Source: Mycobacterium sp. MBM (GTDB lineage: Bacteria; Actinomycetota; Actinomycetes; Mycobacteriales; Mycobacteriaceae). Taken from it: a stretch of DNA of 64,000 nt. The DNA is taken from the NCBI GenBank assembly GCA_021648845.1, contig JAKJHY010000001.1, positions 248,001-312,000 of the forward strand, read 5' to 3'. The notes under the pieces were generated by a model. That model had not been told where the DNA came from. It was given only the letters and a program-made list of their open reading frames with translations, and did no database searches. This document shows positions 48,151 to 57,058 of this stretch, piece after piece; position 1 is the stretch's first letter, and every line of letters starts with the position of its first letter. The translations under genes were made by a program, and so were the position numbers.

Positions 48151-49017
48151 TCAGTTGTATTCGGCGGTTCCGTCGTCGAGAACCACCCGGGAGTCCGACC
48201 CGTCCGGCTGGGCCGCCTCGGTCCGGAACACCGCCCGCCCCGGCGCGGTGCGCCAGATCGACGTGGTCAGCGTCTCGCCGGGGAACACGGGCGAGCTGAA
48301 CCGTGCCGCCACCGCGGTCACCTTGGTGGCATCGCCGCCGCCGAGTTCGGCCACCAGCGCCCGGCCCGCCACCCCGTAGGTGCACAGCCCGTGCAGGATG
48401 GGTTTGGGAAACCCGGCGAGCTCTCGGGCGAACCACGGATCGCTGTGCAGTGGATTGCGGTCACCGGAAAGCCGGTACAGCAACGCCTGATCGGTGCGGG
48501 TCGGCAGGGCGATTTGTGCGTCGGGCACGCGGTCGGGGAATTCGGGTGCCGCGGGCCGCTGGCCGGGTTGGCCGCCGAACCCACCCTCTCCCCGGATCAC
48601 CACCGTGGTCAATGTTTCCACCAGTACCTCACCGCTGTCCGGGTCGGCGCCGACACCCTTGAGCATCACCACCGCGTTCTTGCCCGCACCCTTGTCCTGG
48701 ATGTCGGCGACCTCGGAATGCACGCTCAAGCTCCCGGCCGGTGGCAGCGGCGCGAACAGCCGGATCTCCTGGGAGCCGTGCAGCAGCAGACCGAAGTTGA
48801 ACGACCCGATCAGCAGGGCCGCCGCGAACGGAGAACAGGCGATGACGGCGAAGGTCGGCAGCACCTGTTGGTCGATATCGTGGCTGTTCTCGGTGGTGAA
48901 GGCCAGATCCTCGGTGCCCGCGCCGACCCCGAGCGCGTAGAGCAGCGTCTCCCGGTCGGTCCAGCTGAAGATCTGGGGTTCGGTCTTGGCACCGACGGCG
49001 TTCGGGTCGATCGGCAT
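48151..49017 (-). CDS. MaoC-type (R)-3-hydroxyacyl-thioester dehydratase (HtdY-like)
   Basis: This 288-aa double hot-dog protein hydrates enoyl-CoA to (R)-3-hydroxyacyl-CoA or the reverse. The C-terminal half carries the hydratase-2 motif YRLSGDRNPLHSDPWFA (about 181-197) with catalytic Asp and His, followed by PKPILHGLCTYG. The N-terminal hot dog lacks the motif, as in Rv3389c (HtdY), 290 aa. It may start a short operon with the Usp/permease pair (53-bp gap), or be independent. Confidence 0.88.
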   Translation of the reverse strand: MPIDPNAVGAKTEPQIFSWTDRETLLYALGVGAGTEDLAFTTENSHDIDQQVLPTFAVIACSPFAAALLIGSFNFGLLLHGSQEIRLFAPLPPAGSLSVHSEVADIQDKGAGKNAVVMLKGVGADPDSGEVLVETLTTVVIRGEGGFGGQPGQRPAAPEFPDRVPDAQIALPTRTDQALLYRLSGDRNPLHSDPWFARELAGFPKPILHGLCTYGVAGRALVAELGGGDATKVTAVAARFSSPVFPGETLTTSIWRTAPGRAVFRTEAAQPDGSDSRVVLDDGTAEYN

Positions 49018-49120
49018 GGGCGGTTATCCCTTCTGGGCAGACCTGCGTGACGGATCTCGGAGTGTGATCGCGACCATAGTTGATGGTGTCAGTTCCGGGC
49101 CGCCCGCCGTGCCATGCCTG

Positions 49121-50233
49121 CTACTCGTTGTAGCCGAAGATGCCGTTCCACACTCGCTGATCTTGCTCGGCCCACTGGGTTGCTTCGGCCGGAGTGATGC
49201 GGTGAACACGTGGGTCGTCGAAGTCCGGCAACTGCACACCATTGACATTTGGCGCCGGAACGTCGCGTCGCACCGAGTACTCGCCGATATCGCGCAGCAC
49301 GCTCTGTCCTCGCTGCGACAGGTTCCAGTTCAGGAATACCTTGGCCGCGGCGAGATGGCTGGCCGTCGATGCGACGCCGGTGTAGTAGTCGTAGGCGGTC
49401 ACTCCTTCTTCGGGTACCACGAACGTCACGGGCGCATTTTCGTTCGACGCGATGTTGACGCTGCTGACAACCACTGTGCCGGCTTCGATTTCACCTCGGG
49501 CGAGGCTGTCGAGTTCGGCGCCCAGTGAATCGAAGACCCTGGTGTCGTCGGAGTAGTCGCGCAGGTAGTCGTCACCGAGCACATCGCGCTGGAACCGGGT
49601 GAGTGCCAGTGCGCTGCCGCCGGCACCGGCCTGTGCAATACCCAGCTTGTCCGCCCACCGGGTATCGAGCAGGTCCTTCCAGCTGGTGGGCGCATCGGCC
49701 GGATCGACGAGCGCCGTGTTGTACCCGAACGTGTAGATCGGGTTGAAGGTGCGGTAGTAGTTGCCGTCGTCGAACACCACGTCGTCGCGCAGGTTGGTCG
49801 CGGTGGGCGGCGAATACGGCTGGAAGACGCCGCGTCTGCTCAGGCCACCGACGAATCCGGCATCGGAGATCCGCACCACGTCGGCGTTGAACTTGCCGGC
49901 GCCGAACTCGGCGACGATCCGCTCGTAGAGCCGGTTGGGCGTGAGGCGAATCAATTTGACGTCGAGGCCGGTATCGTCCTCGAACTGGTCCAGCAGCGCC
50001 GACTCGCTGTCGGCGGTCCACCCGCTGTAGAGGGTGATCTGGCCTTCCTGCCGTGCCGCCGCCCAGAGCTCCTGGTCGGCGATCTGTTCGCCGTTGATGG
50101 TCAAGGCGTTCTCGCGCGAGATCGTCTCGGCCGAGCGGGTGAGATCCGGTGCGGCCGGTGGTGGCGTGCAGGCCGCCAAAGCCACTGCCAGCGAGACGAT
50201 TCCGATGGCGAGACGGGTCGATAGGGTCTTCAT
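49121..50233 (-). CDS. ABC transporter substrate-binding lipoprotein (Fe3+/polyamine-type cluster)
   Basis: This 370-aa extracytoplasmic protein starts at ATG 50233 after AAGGAGA. Its signal ends with the lipobox LAAC (Cys23), so it is membrane-anchored by a lipid. ITLYSGWTADSESALLDQFE (about 70-89, cited for pattern) and SRRGVFQPY, YNTALVDPADAPTSWKDLLD are typical of family-1 binding proteins for ferric iron, phosphonates or small anions. It is the last gene of the PrpF-ATPase-permease-binding protein operon, overlapping the permease by four bases. The operon context suggests a carboxylate or metal-carboxylate ligand; this is inference. Confidence 0.87.
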   Translation of the reverse strand: MKTLSTRLAIGIVSLAVALAACTPPPAAPDLTRSAETISRENALTINGEQIADQELWAAARQEGQITLYSGWTADSESALLDQFEDDTGLDVKLIRLTPNRLYERIVAEFGAGKFNADVVRISDAGFVGGLSRRGVFQPYSPPTATNLRDDVVFDDGNYYRTFNPIYTFGYNTALVDPADAPTSWKDLLDTRWADKLGIAQAGAGGSALALTRFQRDVLGDDYLRDYSDDTRVFDSLGAELDSLARGEIEAGTVVVSSVNIASNENAPVTFVVPEEGVTAYDYYTGVASTASHLAAAKVFLNWNLSQRGQSVLRDIGEYSVRRDVPAPNVNGVQLPDFDDPRVHRITPAEATQWAEQDQRVWNGIFGYNE

Positions 50234-51996
50234 GAGATCTCCTTGGAGCCGAAGCGGCGGGTGAGCACCGCGAGCACGCCGATGACCGCGCAGTAGAGCA
50301 GGCTCAGTTCGGCCGCGGATTGAAAGGACCCGTTGTCGTATGCGTCGAAGATCGCGATCGACAGCAACCGGGTATCGGAGGTGAACAGGAACAGCGCCGC
50401 GGTCAGCTCGCGCATCGCGAGCATCAGCAACAGCAGGAACGTCGAGGAAAGGCCCACCCGCAACAACGGGGCGGTGACGAACGTGATGGCGCGGTGCCGG
50501 CGAGCACCGAGCATGACGGCGCTGTCTTCGAGGTCCTTGTCCAACTGGACGATCGACGCCGACACTCCGCGGTACCCCTGGGGCAGGAAGACCGCCACGA
50601 AGGCGATGACGAGCACGGCCAGGGTGCCGTATACGGGGACCGGGAGCGCGAGCCACGTCCACAGCAGGCCCAGGCCGAGCACGATCGCCGGCACTGCCAG
50701 CGGCAACATCGCGACGTACTCGAGCAGCTTGCGGCCGGGGGCCTGTGTTCGGTAGCGGGTGTAGGCCAGGGCAAAGCATAAGGCGGTCCCGATGGCGGCC
50801 GTCGCTACCCCGACCGCGACACTGTTGACGACGACCTGGTGGAATTCGCTGCTCTGTAGCGTCTGGCCCATGTTCCAGAGCGACAGGGCCCCCGGCCGGC
50901 CGAGCTGCGCGAGATCGGCGACGTACGGACTGGTCTGCATGGCCGCGATGACCAGCGCGCCGACCGGCAACAGCACCGCGAGAACGAAGTAGCTCCACAC
51001 GAATACGGCGGCCGGCACCCGCCAGCTTCGCAGCGCGACCTGACGCGCCCGCACCCCCTTGCCGCTCACCGTGGTGAATTCCTTACCGCCCATTGCCCGC
51101 TGTTGCATCGCGACGACGACCACCAGCACGACGGTCAGCATCACGGCCACGGCCGCGGCATCGTTGGAACGCGCCGGGGAGGCATTCATCAGGCGGTAGA
51201 TCAGGGTCGGCAATGTGTCCATACCGCCCGGCACGCCGATCACCTGGGCTACCGGGAAGTTCTCGACGGTCAGCGCGAAGACGAGGATGGCCGAACCCAG
51301 CACCGCCGGCATGACGAGCGGGAAGGTGACCTCTCGCAACATCCTTCGCACCGGCGCGCCGTGCAGACTGGCCGCGTCCTCAAGGTCGGGATTCATCAGT
51401 GACAGCGCGGAGTGCACCATCAGGAACGGATAGGGCGCGTAGTACAGCCCCAGTACGAAGATCATGCCGGTGAAGCTGTAGATGTCCATCAGGTGCGGCA
51501 CCCCGATCGCGCCGAACGCCAGGTTCAGGTAGCCGGTCGCCGGACCGGCCAGCAGCGCCCACGCCAATGCGCCGACGAGGGCGGGCAGGAACAGCGGCAT
51601 GATGGCGATGCCGTAGATGAGCTTTCGGCCCGGGACGTCGGTACGTGCGGCCAGGAATGCGAGCAGGCAGCCGATAACGAGCGCGACCAACGATGATCCG
51701 ACCCCGACGAGCGCCGAATTGAGCAGTGCTGCTTGCGCGGTACCCGATCCGAGGACCGCGAAATTGTCGAACGTGAAGCTGCCGAAGTCGAAGAGGTTGT
51801 CGCGCTCGGTGTTTTCGCTGAACGCCCCGGCGAGAATGAAGAACATCGGGCACAACACGATGACGGTGAGCACTGCCAGCTGTATCAGTACCGGCAGCGA
51901 GCGGCGCAGCCGTGGGCGCCGGCGAGGGGTTGCGCGGACGTAGGGGCGCTGCGGTGCAGCGGTGGTATCCGGGCGAGTGGCGGTCGGCGCGCTCAT
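50230..51996 (-). CDS. ABC transporter permease, two fused permease domains
   Basis: This 588-aa inner membrane protein contains two BPD_transp_1 units (about 90-300 and 375-580), together about twelve helices, as in the FbpB/AfuB and phosphonate PhnV-like permeases. EAA loops are visible: DLEDAASLHGAPVRRMLREVTFPLVMP (first) and DLEDSAVMLGARRHRAITFVTAPLL (second), cited for pattern. Overlaps the ATPase gene by four bases upstream and the binding-protein gene by four downstream, showing tight coupling. Confidence 0.9.
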   Translation of the reverse strand: MSAPTATRPDTTAAPQRPYVRATPRRRPRLRRSLPVLIQLAVLTVIVLCPMFFILAGAFSENTERDNLFDFGSFTFDNFAVLGSGTAQAALLNSALVGVGSSLVALVIGCLLAFLAARTDVPGRKLIYGIAIMPLFLPALVGALAWALLAGPATGYLNLAFGAIGVPHLMDIYSFTGMIFVLGLYYAPYPFLMVHSALSLMNPDLEDAASLHGAPVRRMLREVTFPLVMPAVLGSAILVFALTVENFPVAQVIGVPGGMDTLPTLIYRLMNASPARSNDAAAVAVMLTVVLVVVVAMQQRAMGGKEFTTVSGKGVRARQVALRSWRVPAAVFVWSYFVLAVLLPVGALVIAAMQTSPYVADLAQLGRPGALSLWNMGQTLQSSEFHQVVVNSVAVGVATAAIGTALCFALAYTRYRTQAPGRKLLEYVAMLPLAVPAIVLGLGLLWTWLALPVPVYGTLAVLVIAFVAVFLPQGYRGVSASIVQLDKDLEDSAVMLGARRHRAITFVTAPLLRVGLSSTFLLLLMLAMRELTAALFLFTSDTRLLSIAIFDAYDNGSFQSAAELSLLYCAVIGVLAVLTRRFGSKEIS

Positions 51997-53108
51997 GCTG
52001 TCACCGCCGTCGCGGTATCGACGCGATCGTCGGTGAGCAGCTGGGCGGCACCCGGTCGCGCTGTGATGATCGCCGGCTCACCGATGCCCAGCACGGGACT
52101 GCCGTTACCGGTGGCCACAGCCTCGATCTCGGGCCCGTTGTCGAGCATCACCCGGTAGCGGATCGAGGCGCCCTGATAACTGGCCATTTCGACCCGTCCC
52201 GTCCAGTGCTGTCCGACCGGTGCCGGCTCGCCGGGGCCGGTCACCAGGAGGTCTTCCGGACGCAGGCAGACGATCGCCGGGCCGGCAAAGGCCCGGGCTT
52301 CGGCGACGATCACTGAGACGGCGGGATGGTCGGTCAGGACGCAGTCGAGATCGCCCGGTGCGGCGTTGACGCTGAATATGTTCCCGATGCCGAGGAATTC
52401 GGCGATCGACGCACAGGAGGGGTTCTTGTAGATCTGTTCGGGTGAGCCGATCTGCACGATGCGACCCTTTTGCATGAGTGCGATCCGGTCGGCGAGCGCG
52501 AAGGCCTCGACCTGGTCGTGGGTGACGTAGACAGTGGTCAGCCCGAGGCGCAGTTGGAGCTCACGTAGTTCCATGCGCAACCGTTCCCGTAGCCGCGCAT
52601 CGAGATTGGACAGGGGTTCGTCCAGCATCAGGACGCTTGGGCGCATGACCAAACTGCGGGCCAGCGCGACTCGCTGCATCTGGCCGCCCGACAGCTGACT
52701 GGCACCTCGATCGGCCAGATGGCCGAGGCCCACCAGATCCAAGGTCTCGGTAACGCGCTGTTCGATATCACTCTTGGCGACTTTCTGCATTTTGAGCGCA
52801 AAGCCGACGTTCTGCGCGACCGTCCGGTGCGGCCACACCGCGTACGACTGAAAGACCATGCCCACGTTGCGTTTATGAGGCGGGACCGAGCGCCCCGTGG
52901 CACTGTCGTGCACGACGCGATCACCGATGGTGATGCGCCCGATACTGGGTGTCTCCAGACCGGCGACGCAGCGCATGGTGCTGGTCTTTCCGCATCCGGA
53001 CTGGCCGAGCAGGACGAGGGACTCGCCGTCGGCGATGTCCAGGTCGAGGTCGCTCACCACGGTGTTGTCGTGGTAGGCGAGGGTCAGATTCTCGATGGTG
53101 ACCTTCAT
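51993..53108 (-). CDS. ABC transporter ATP-binding protein
   Basis: This 371-aa ATPase drives the importer. Walker A is GQSGCGKTST (about 35-44), Q loop VFQSYAVWPH, signature LSGGQMQRV (about 138-146), Walker B VLMLDEPLSNLD, switch His in VYVTHDQVEA. A C-terminal TOBE-type domain (about 245-360) is typical of importers of the Fe3+/spermidine/phosphonate group. It follows prpF1 by 8 bp on the same strand. Confidence 0.93.
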   Translation of the reverse strand: MKVTIENLTLAYHDNTVVSDLDLDIADGESLVLLGQSGCGKTSTMRCVAGLETPSIGRITIGDRVVHDSATGRSVPPHKRNVGMVFQSYAVWPHRTVAQNVGFALKMQKVAKSDIEQRVTETLDLVGLGHLADRGASQLSGGQMQRVALARSLVMRPSVLMLDEPLSNLDARLRERLRMELRELQLRLGLTTVYVTHDQVEAFALADRIALMQKGRIVQIGSPEQIYKNPSCASIAEFLGIGNIFSVNAAPGDLDCVLTDHPAVSVIVAEARAFAGPAIVCLRPEDLLVTGPGEPAPVGQHWTGRVEMASYQGASIRYRVMLDNGPEIEAVATGNGSPVLGIGEPAIITARPGAAQLLTDDRVDTATAVTA

Positions 53109-53116
53109 GATTTCCT

Positions 53117-54262
53117 TCAGGGGTTGTTGGGAGCGGCGGACATGGCGTATGCGGGTGTGCCTGCGGCGAGGAATAATTCGGCCCTGGCGATCCGGCGGGC
53201 CGCGCGGTGCAAGACCACTTCTTTGGGCAGCCCGTCGCCGGAGACGGTGACCGACGCGCTGATGACGCCTGCGGCCGTGCCCAGCCGCAGGGTGGGGAAC
53301 GCACGGTTTGCCATGGTGCGGGCCACCACGCTTGCCGGTACGACGGCGGCGGCGGCGACCGCGACTGCCGATGTCAGACCGATCGCGGGATGCGGAGCCA
53401 GCATGGAGACCATCCGCACGGCGATGTCGTAGTCGGAGGCGGCGACGAACACGCCGTCGGAGGTGGTGTAGTCCCGTGGCGCCGCGACGATTCCGACCTT
53501 GGGCACGGCATGGCGGACGGGATCACCCGGTTTGGCCAAACCCATTGCCAGAGCGGCCTTGTGGCGGAGCTCGATCAGGGTGGGTAGCCGCTCGGAGAGC
53601 TGTTCGTTGCTCTCGGATCCGGTCAAACCGAAGTCCTCGGCGGCAAACAGCGCCGCCGGCGCTCCGGCGGCGACCAGCGTGCCCTGATACCGATGCCCGC
53701 CCACCTCGAGGCTTTCCAGTGCAGATCCGGTGGGCAGCATCGTGGCGCGGGAGGCCACGACATCGGCGAACGTCAGTGCCACCGGCACGCCGAGCGCACT
53801 GGTACCGGGAACCGTTCCGTCACCGTCAGCCGGAATCACGCCGCCCGGTGTCGGAATCTGCGCTGCCAACCGCGCGCCCGTGTTCTGGTTGCGCATCCGA
53901 ACCACGGTGACGTCGGAGTCGACGGCAACCAGCCCGGTCTGCAACGCGTAGAGCCCGATCGCCGTCGCGCAGTTGCCGCAGTTGCTGCCCCATTCGACCG
54001 TTCGTTGCCCGATGGCAACTTGGGCGAACAGATAGTCGACATCGATACCGTCGGTGCGGGAGCGCCGCACGATGGCCGCTTTCGATGTCGTCGAGGTGCC
54101 GCCGCCGACGCCGTCGAGCTGTAGCGGGTCCCCCGAGCCGAACGCGGAGGTCAGTACTCCGTCGAGGTCGGTGCCGGTCAGCAGCGGGTCGACGTCCACG
54201 GCGTTGAACAACCAGCATTTGCTCGTTCCTCCCCGCATCCAGGTCCCCCATAAGCTGGTCAA
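53117..54262 (-). CDS. PrpF-family isomerase (first copy)
   Basis: This 381-aa protein belongs to the PrpF/4-oxalomesaconate tautomerase family, which moves a double bond in unsaturated polycarboxylic acids without cofactor (two diaminopimelate-epimerase-like halves). GTWMRGGTSKCW (about 6-17), GVGGGTSTTSKAAI and SNCGNCATAIG (about 93-103) are the active-site loops with conserved Cys. The TTG start at 54262 is proposed: AGGAGGGG lies 5 bases upstream and the protein then begins MTSLWGTWMRGG, aligned with the paralog's MFVLRGTWMRGG. ATG codons at 54280 and 54310 are the alternatives. It heads the ABC importer operon, and no prpB, prpD or acnD is nearby. Confidence 0.88.
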   Translation of the reverse strand: MTSLWGTWMRGGTSKCWLFNAVDVDPLLTGTDLDGVLTSAFGSGDPLQLDGVGGGTSTTSKAAIVRRSRTDGIDVDYLFAQVAIGQRTVEWGSNCGNCATAIGLYALQTGLVAVDSDVTVVRMRNQNTGARLAAQIPTPGGVIPADGDGTVPGTSALGVPVALTFADVVASRATMLPTGSALESLEVGGHRYQGTLVAAGAPAALFAAEDFGLTGSESNEQLSERLPTLIELRHKAALAMGLAKPGDPVRHAVPKVGIVAAPRDYTTSDGVFVAASDYDIAVRMVSMLAPHPAIGLTSAVAVAAAAVVPASVVARTMANRAFPTLRLGTAAGVISASVTVSGDGLPKEVVLHRAARRIARAELFLAAGTPAYAMSAAPNNP

Positions 54263-54357
54263 TGCGACCCCTCCTCTCATCCGAATGGCTGCGGCGGTGA
54301 TGCCGGTCACGTTCTCGGGTGAACCTCAGCGTGCATCACACTAGGGTGGAGTACAAT

Positions 54358-54374
54358 TTCGAAAATATCGATAT
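54358..54374. promoter_or_regulatory. A/T-rich palindromic site between prpF1 and the LysR gene
   Basis: TTCGAA (54358-54363) and ATATCGATAT (54365-54374) are two adjacent perfect palindromes in the 141-bp divergent region 54263-54403, which is markedly A/T-rich for this genome. It is a reasonable LysR binding region, but no exact T-N11-A site is claimed. Confidence 0.5.
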
Positions 54375-54403
54375 CCCTTAAGCTGATCTGAACGGAGTCG
54401 TTT

Positions 54404-55339
54404 GTGCTGGACCCGCGCCGCCTGTTACTGCTGGTCGATGTCGTACGTGCCGGCTCGTTGACCGCCGCGGCGAACAGGCTCAGCTACACCACGTCGGCGA
54501 TCTCCCAGCAGATCGCCAAGCTGGAGGCCGAGGCCGGGCAGCCGCTGCTGGAGCGACATGCCCGCGGGGTACGCCTCACCGAGGCCGGCGCCGCGCTCGC
54601 ACGTCGCGCCGAACGGATCGAGACCCAGCTCCAGGCGGCGCGCAGCGAGCTGGACGAGATCGCGGGCCTGCGTTCCGGGACCGTCCGGCTGGGCACGTTT
54701 CCCACCGTCGGGTCCAGCCTGTTACCGCAGGTGGTGAAGCTGTACAAGGCGCGTCACCCGGCGGTGAAGCTCACGGTGCGCAGCTCCCGGTTCAGCGCGC
54801 TGCGCGCCATGCTGGATACCGGCGAGATCGAACTCTCGCTGCTGTGGGACTACGAATGGGCCCCGGTGACCGACCGTGAACTGGTGGTGCGCGAGCTGTT
54901 GGTGGATCCACCCACGCTGGTGGTATCGGTGAATCACCGGTTCGCCCAACGCGAATACCTGGATATGGCCGAGCTCGCCGAGGAGCAGTGGATCACCCGG
55001 GAGGACAACCACCCCGTCGGCGCTGCACTTCAAAGGGCCTGCCAGAAAGCAGGATTCGCCCCCTCGGTCGCTTTCGCCGCCAACGACTATCAGGAAGCTC
55101 AGGCGATGGTCGCCGTCGACCTCGGCGTATCGATGGCGCCGCGACTGGCGTTGTCCAATCTGCGCGAGGACGTCAAGGTCATCCCGCTGCGCGGAGCGCC
55201 GTCGCGGCGAATCCTGCTTGCCCACCTCTCGGAACACCGCCTCACCCCCGCCGAGGCGACACTGGTCGACACGTTCGAAGAGGTCGCCTACAAGCACGAC
55301 GGGAAGAGCCCTGCCGCGCGCCGGGCGCGGCCCAGCTAG
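54404..55339 (+). CDS. LysR-family transcriptional regulator
   Basis: This 311-aa regulator has an N-terminal winged helix-turn-helix (about 1-60, LTAAANRLSYTTSAISQQIAKLE) and a periplasmic-binding-like effector domain (about 85-295). The start at 54404 (GTG) gives the normal N-terminus LDPRRLLLLVDVV. It is divergent from the prpF1-ABC operon and upstream of the matC-prpF2 pair, so it probably controls one or both in response to a pathway acid. Confidence 0.92.
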   Translation: MLDPRRLLLLVDVVRAGSLTAAANRLSYTTSAISQQIAKLEAEAGQPLLERHARGVRLTEAGAALARRAERIETQLQAARSELDEIAGLRSGTVRLGTFPTVGSSLLPQVVKLYKARHPAVKLTVRSSRFSALRAMLDTGEIELSLLWDYEWAPVTDRELVVRELLVDPPTLVVSVNHRFAQREYLDMAELAEEQWITREDNHPVGAALQRACQKAGFAPSVAFAANDYQEAQAMVAVDLGVSMAPRLALSNLREDVKVIPLRGAPSRRILLAHLSEHRLTPAEATLVDTFEEVAYKHDGKSPAARRARPS

Positions 55340-55370
55340 CCGCCCTTTCTGTAGTTTTACTAAACCCGAG

Positions 55371-55385
55371 TCGACAAATTGTCGA
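55371..55385. promoter_or_regulatory. Perfect 15-bp palindrome upstream of the MatC-like gene
   Basis: TCGACAA and TTGTCGA flank a single central A in the 208-bp leader 55340-55547. It is a plausible regulator binding site (GntR- or LysR-like symmetry). The rest of the leader is A/T-rich at 55347-55440 and has no gene that I can support. Confidence 0.55.
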
Positions 55386-55547
55386 TTGTGGTGAACAAAG
55401 CCGCTTCCTACTGTGATCCGAGCAATGATTAAAGCCGTTTGTGATGCGTTCCGCGGCCGGCACACGCCGTCCGCCTGACGCCTCACCAACGCTCGGACGC
55501 CGCCTCCACGGCGCCTGCTGCACTGTGAGGAACTGAGAGAACGTCCC

Positions 55548-56924
55548 ATGAGTTACGTAGAAATTCTGCCGCTGATCGCCTTGGTCGCCATGTTCGTCAT
55601 CGCCACCATCTTCCCGATCAATATCGGCATCCTGGGGTTCATCGGCGCGTTCGCGGTGGGCGCGTTCCTGCTCGGCTATGACGACAAAGAGATCCTCGCC
55701 GAGTTCCCGAGTTCGATCGTCCTGACCATCGTCGGCGTCACCTATTTCTTCGGCATGGCCAAGCAGAACGGGACCATCGATCTTCTGGTCAACGCGTGTA
55801 TTCGCGGTGTCCGCGGGCGCGTCAGCCTGGTGCCGTGGGTCTTCTTCGGCTGCGCGTCGGTGCTCACTGCGCTCGGCACCTTCAGCCCGGCCGCCGTCGC
55901 CCTCATCGTTCCGGCCGCGATGTCCTTTGCGGCGCGCACCAGAATGAGCCCGCTGGTCATGGGCATCATGACCATCAACGGTGCGCACGCCGGCGCGTTC
56001 TCTCCGATATCGGTGTCGGGTGTACTCGTCGTCGACCTCGTGGAAAAGAGCGGGCTGACGGTCAACCCGTGGATGCTGTTTCTTGCCAGCTACGCGATCA
56101 ACCTGCTGCTCTCGGTGTTGACCATCATCGGATACACCGCGATCTCACGGGTTCGCGATCTGGAGTACACCGCCCTCGGTTCGCACGTCGACGCCGAGCC
56201 CGGCGGACTCGTGCATGGCGGAGGCGGTCAACCATCCGGTGCCGCAGGTGGGCCCGCCGGCGCCACCTTGCTACTCACTCGGCCGGTGCGCACCGGCGCA
56301 CACGCAGAAGTTCGGCGACAACCCGTCAGCGGGGTTCAGAAGCTCACCCTGTTCCTGATCGCGTCGGTCCTGGTCCTGGTCCTGGTATTGCACATGCCGA
56401 TCAGCTTCGTGGCGATCGCAGCCGGTGCGGTACTGGCGTTCACCGACCTGTCCAAGCAGGCAGAGGCCATCGCCGGTATCAGTTGGCCCACTGTTCTGTT
56501 GGTCGCGGGCATGGTCACCTATATCTCACTCGTCGAAGAACTCGGCACCATCGATCACCTGGCCGAAATGGCCGTCGCCGTGGGCGCACCGCTGCTGGTT
56601 GCCCTCGTGCTGTGTTACGTGATCGGCGTGACATCGGCATTCGCATCGTCGACGGCCCTGCTGGCCGCGATCATCCCGCTGGCCCTACCGCTGTTGCAGA
56701 TGGGCACGCTTCCGGTCGTCGGCGTCGTGGCAGCGTTGGCGATCGCCGCGACCGTGGTCGACGTGTCGCCGTTCTCGACCAACGGAGCCTTGGTGCTGGC
56801 CAACGCCCAGGGCATCGACCGGTCGCGGTTCTACCGGCAATTGCTGGTAAATGCCGGGATCGTGGTCGCACTTGCTCCGGCGTTGTGCTGGTCGCTGCTC
56901 GTCGTTGCGCCGCACGTGCTCTGA
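55548..56924 (+). CDS. MatC-like dicarboxylate carrier
   Basis: This 458-aa membrane protein resembles the MatC malonate/dicarboxylate carrier family (ion transporter superfamily). The N-terminal MatC_N-like half has EILPLIALVAMFVIATIFPINIGILGF (cited for pattern), TIVGVTYFFGMAKQNGTIDLLVN and a re-entrant GTFSPAAVALIVPAAMSF; the C-terminal half has ASSTALLAAIIPLALPLL and DVSPFSTNGALVLANA. About ten to twelve helices are seen, with a Gly/Ala-rich cytoplasmic loop at about 215-260. It is followed at 134 bp by prpF2, suggesting that its substrate feeds that isomerase. Confidence 0.85.
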   Translation: MSYVEILPLIALVAMFVIATIFPINIGILGFIGAFAVGAFLLGYDDKEILAEFPSSIVLTIVGVTYFFGMAKQNGTIDLLVNACIRGVRGRVSLVPWVFFGCASVLTALGTFSPAAVALIVPAAMSFAARTRMSPLVMGIMTINGAHAGAFSPISVSGVLVVDLVEKSGLTVNPWMLFLASYAINLLLSVLTIIGYTAISRVRDLEYTALGSHVDAEPGGLVHGGGGQPSGAAGGPAGATLLLTRPVRTGAHAEVRRQPVSGVQKLTLFLIASVLVLVLVLHMPISFVAIAAGAVLAFTDLSKQAEAIAGISWPTVLLVAGMVTYISLVEELGTIDHLAEMAVAVGAPLLVALVLCYVIGVTSAFASSTALLAAIIPLALPLLQMGTLPVVGVVAALAIAATVVDVSPFSTNGALVLANAQGIDRSRFYRQLLVNAGIVVALAPALCWSLLVVAPHVL

Positions 56925-57058
56925 GCCATCTCGGCTGACTTTAGCAAAAATCGACCTCCATCCATTTATTCGTAATTGTTCTTTACTCTCTGCGGTCAGA
57001 GAATGAGCCGAGGGTTCTCGACCGCGCACAACGTGTGCAAGGAAGGCGGGGTGAAGTC

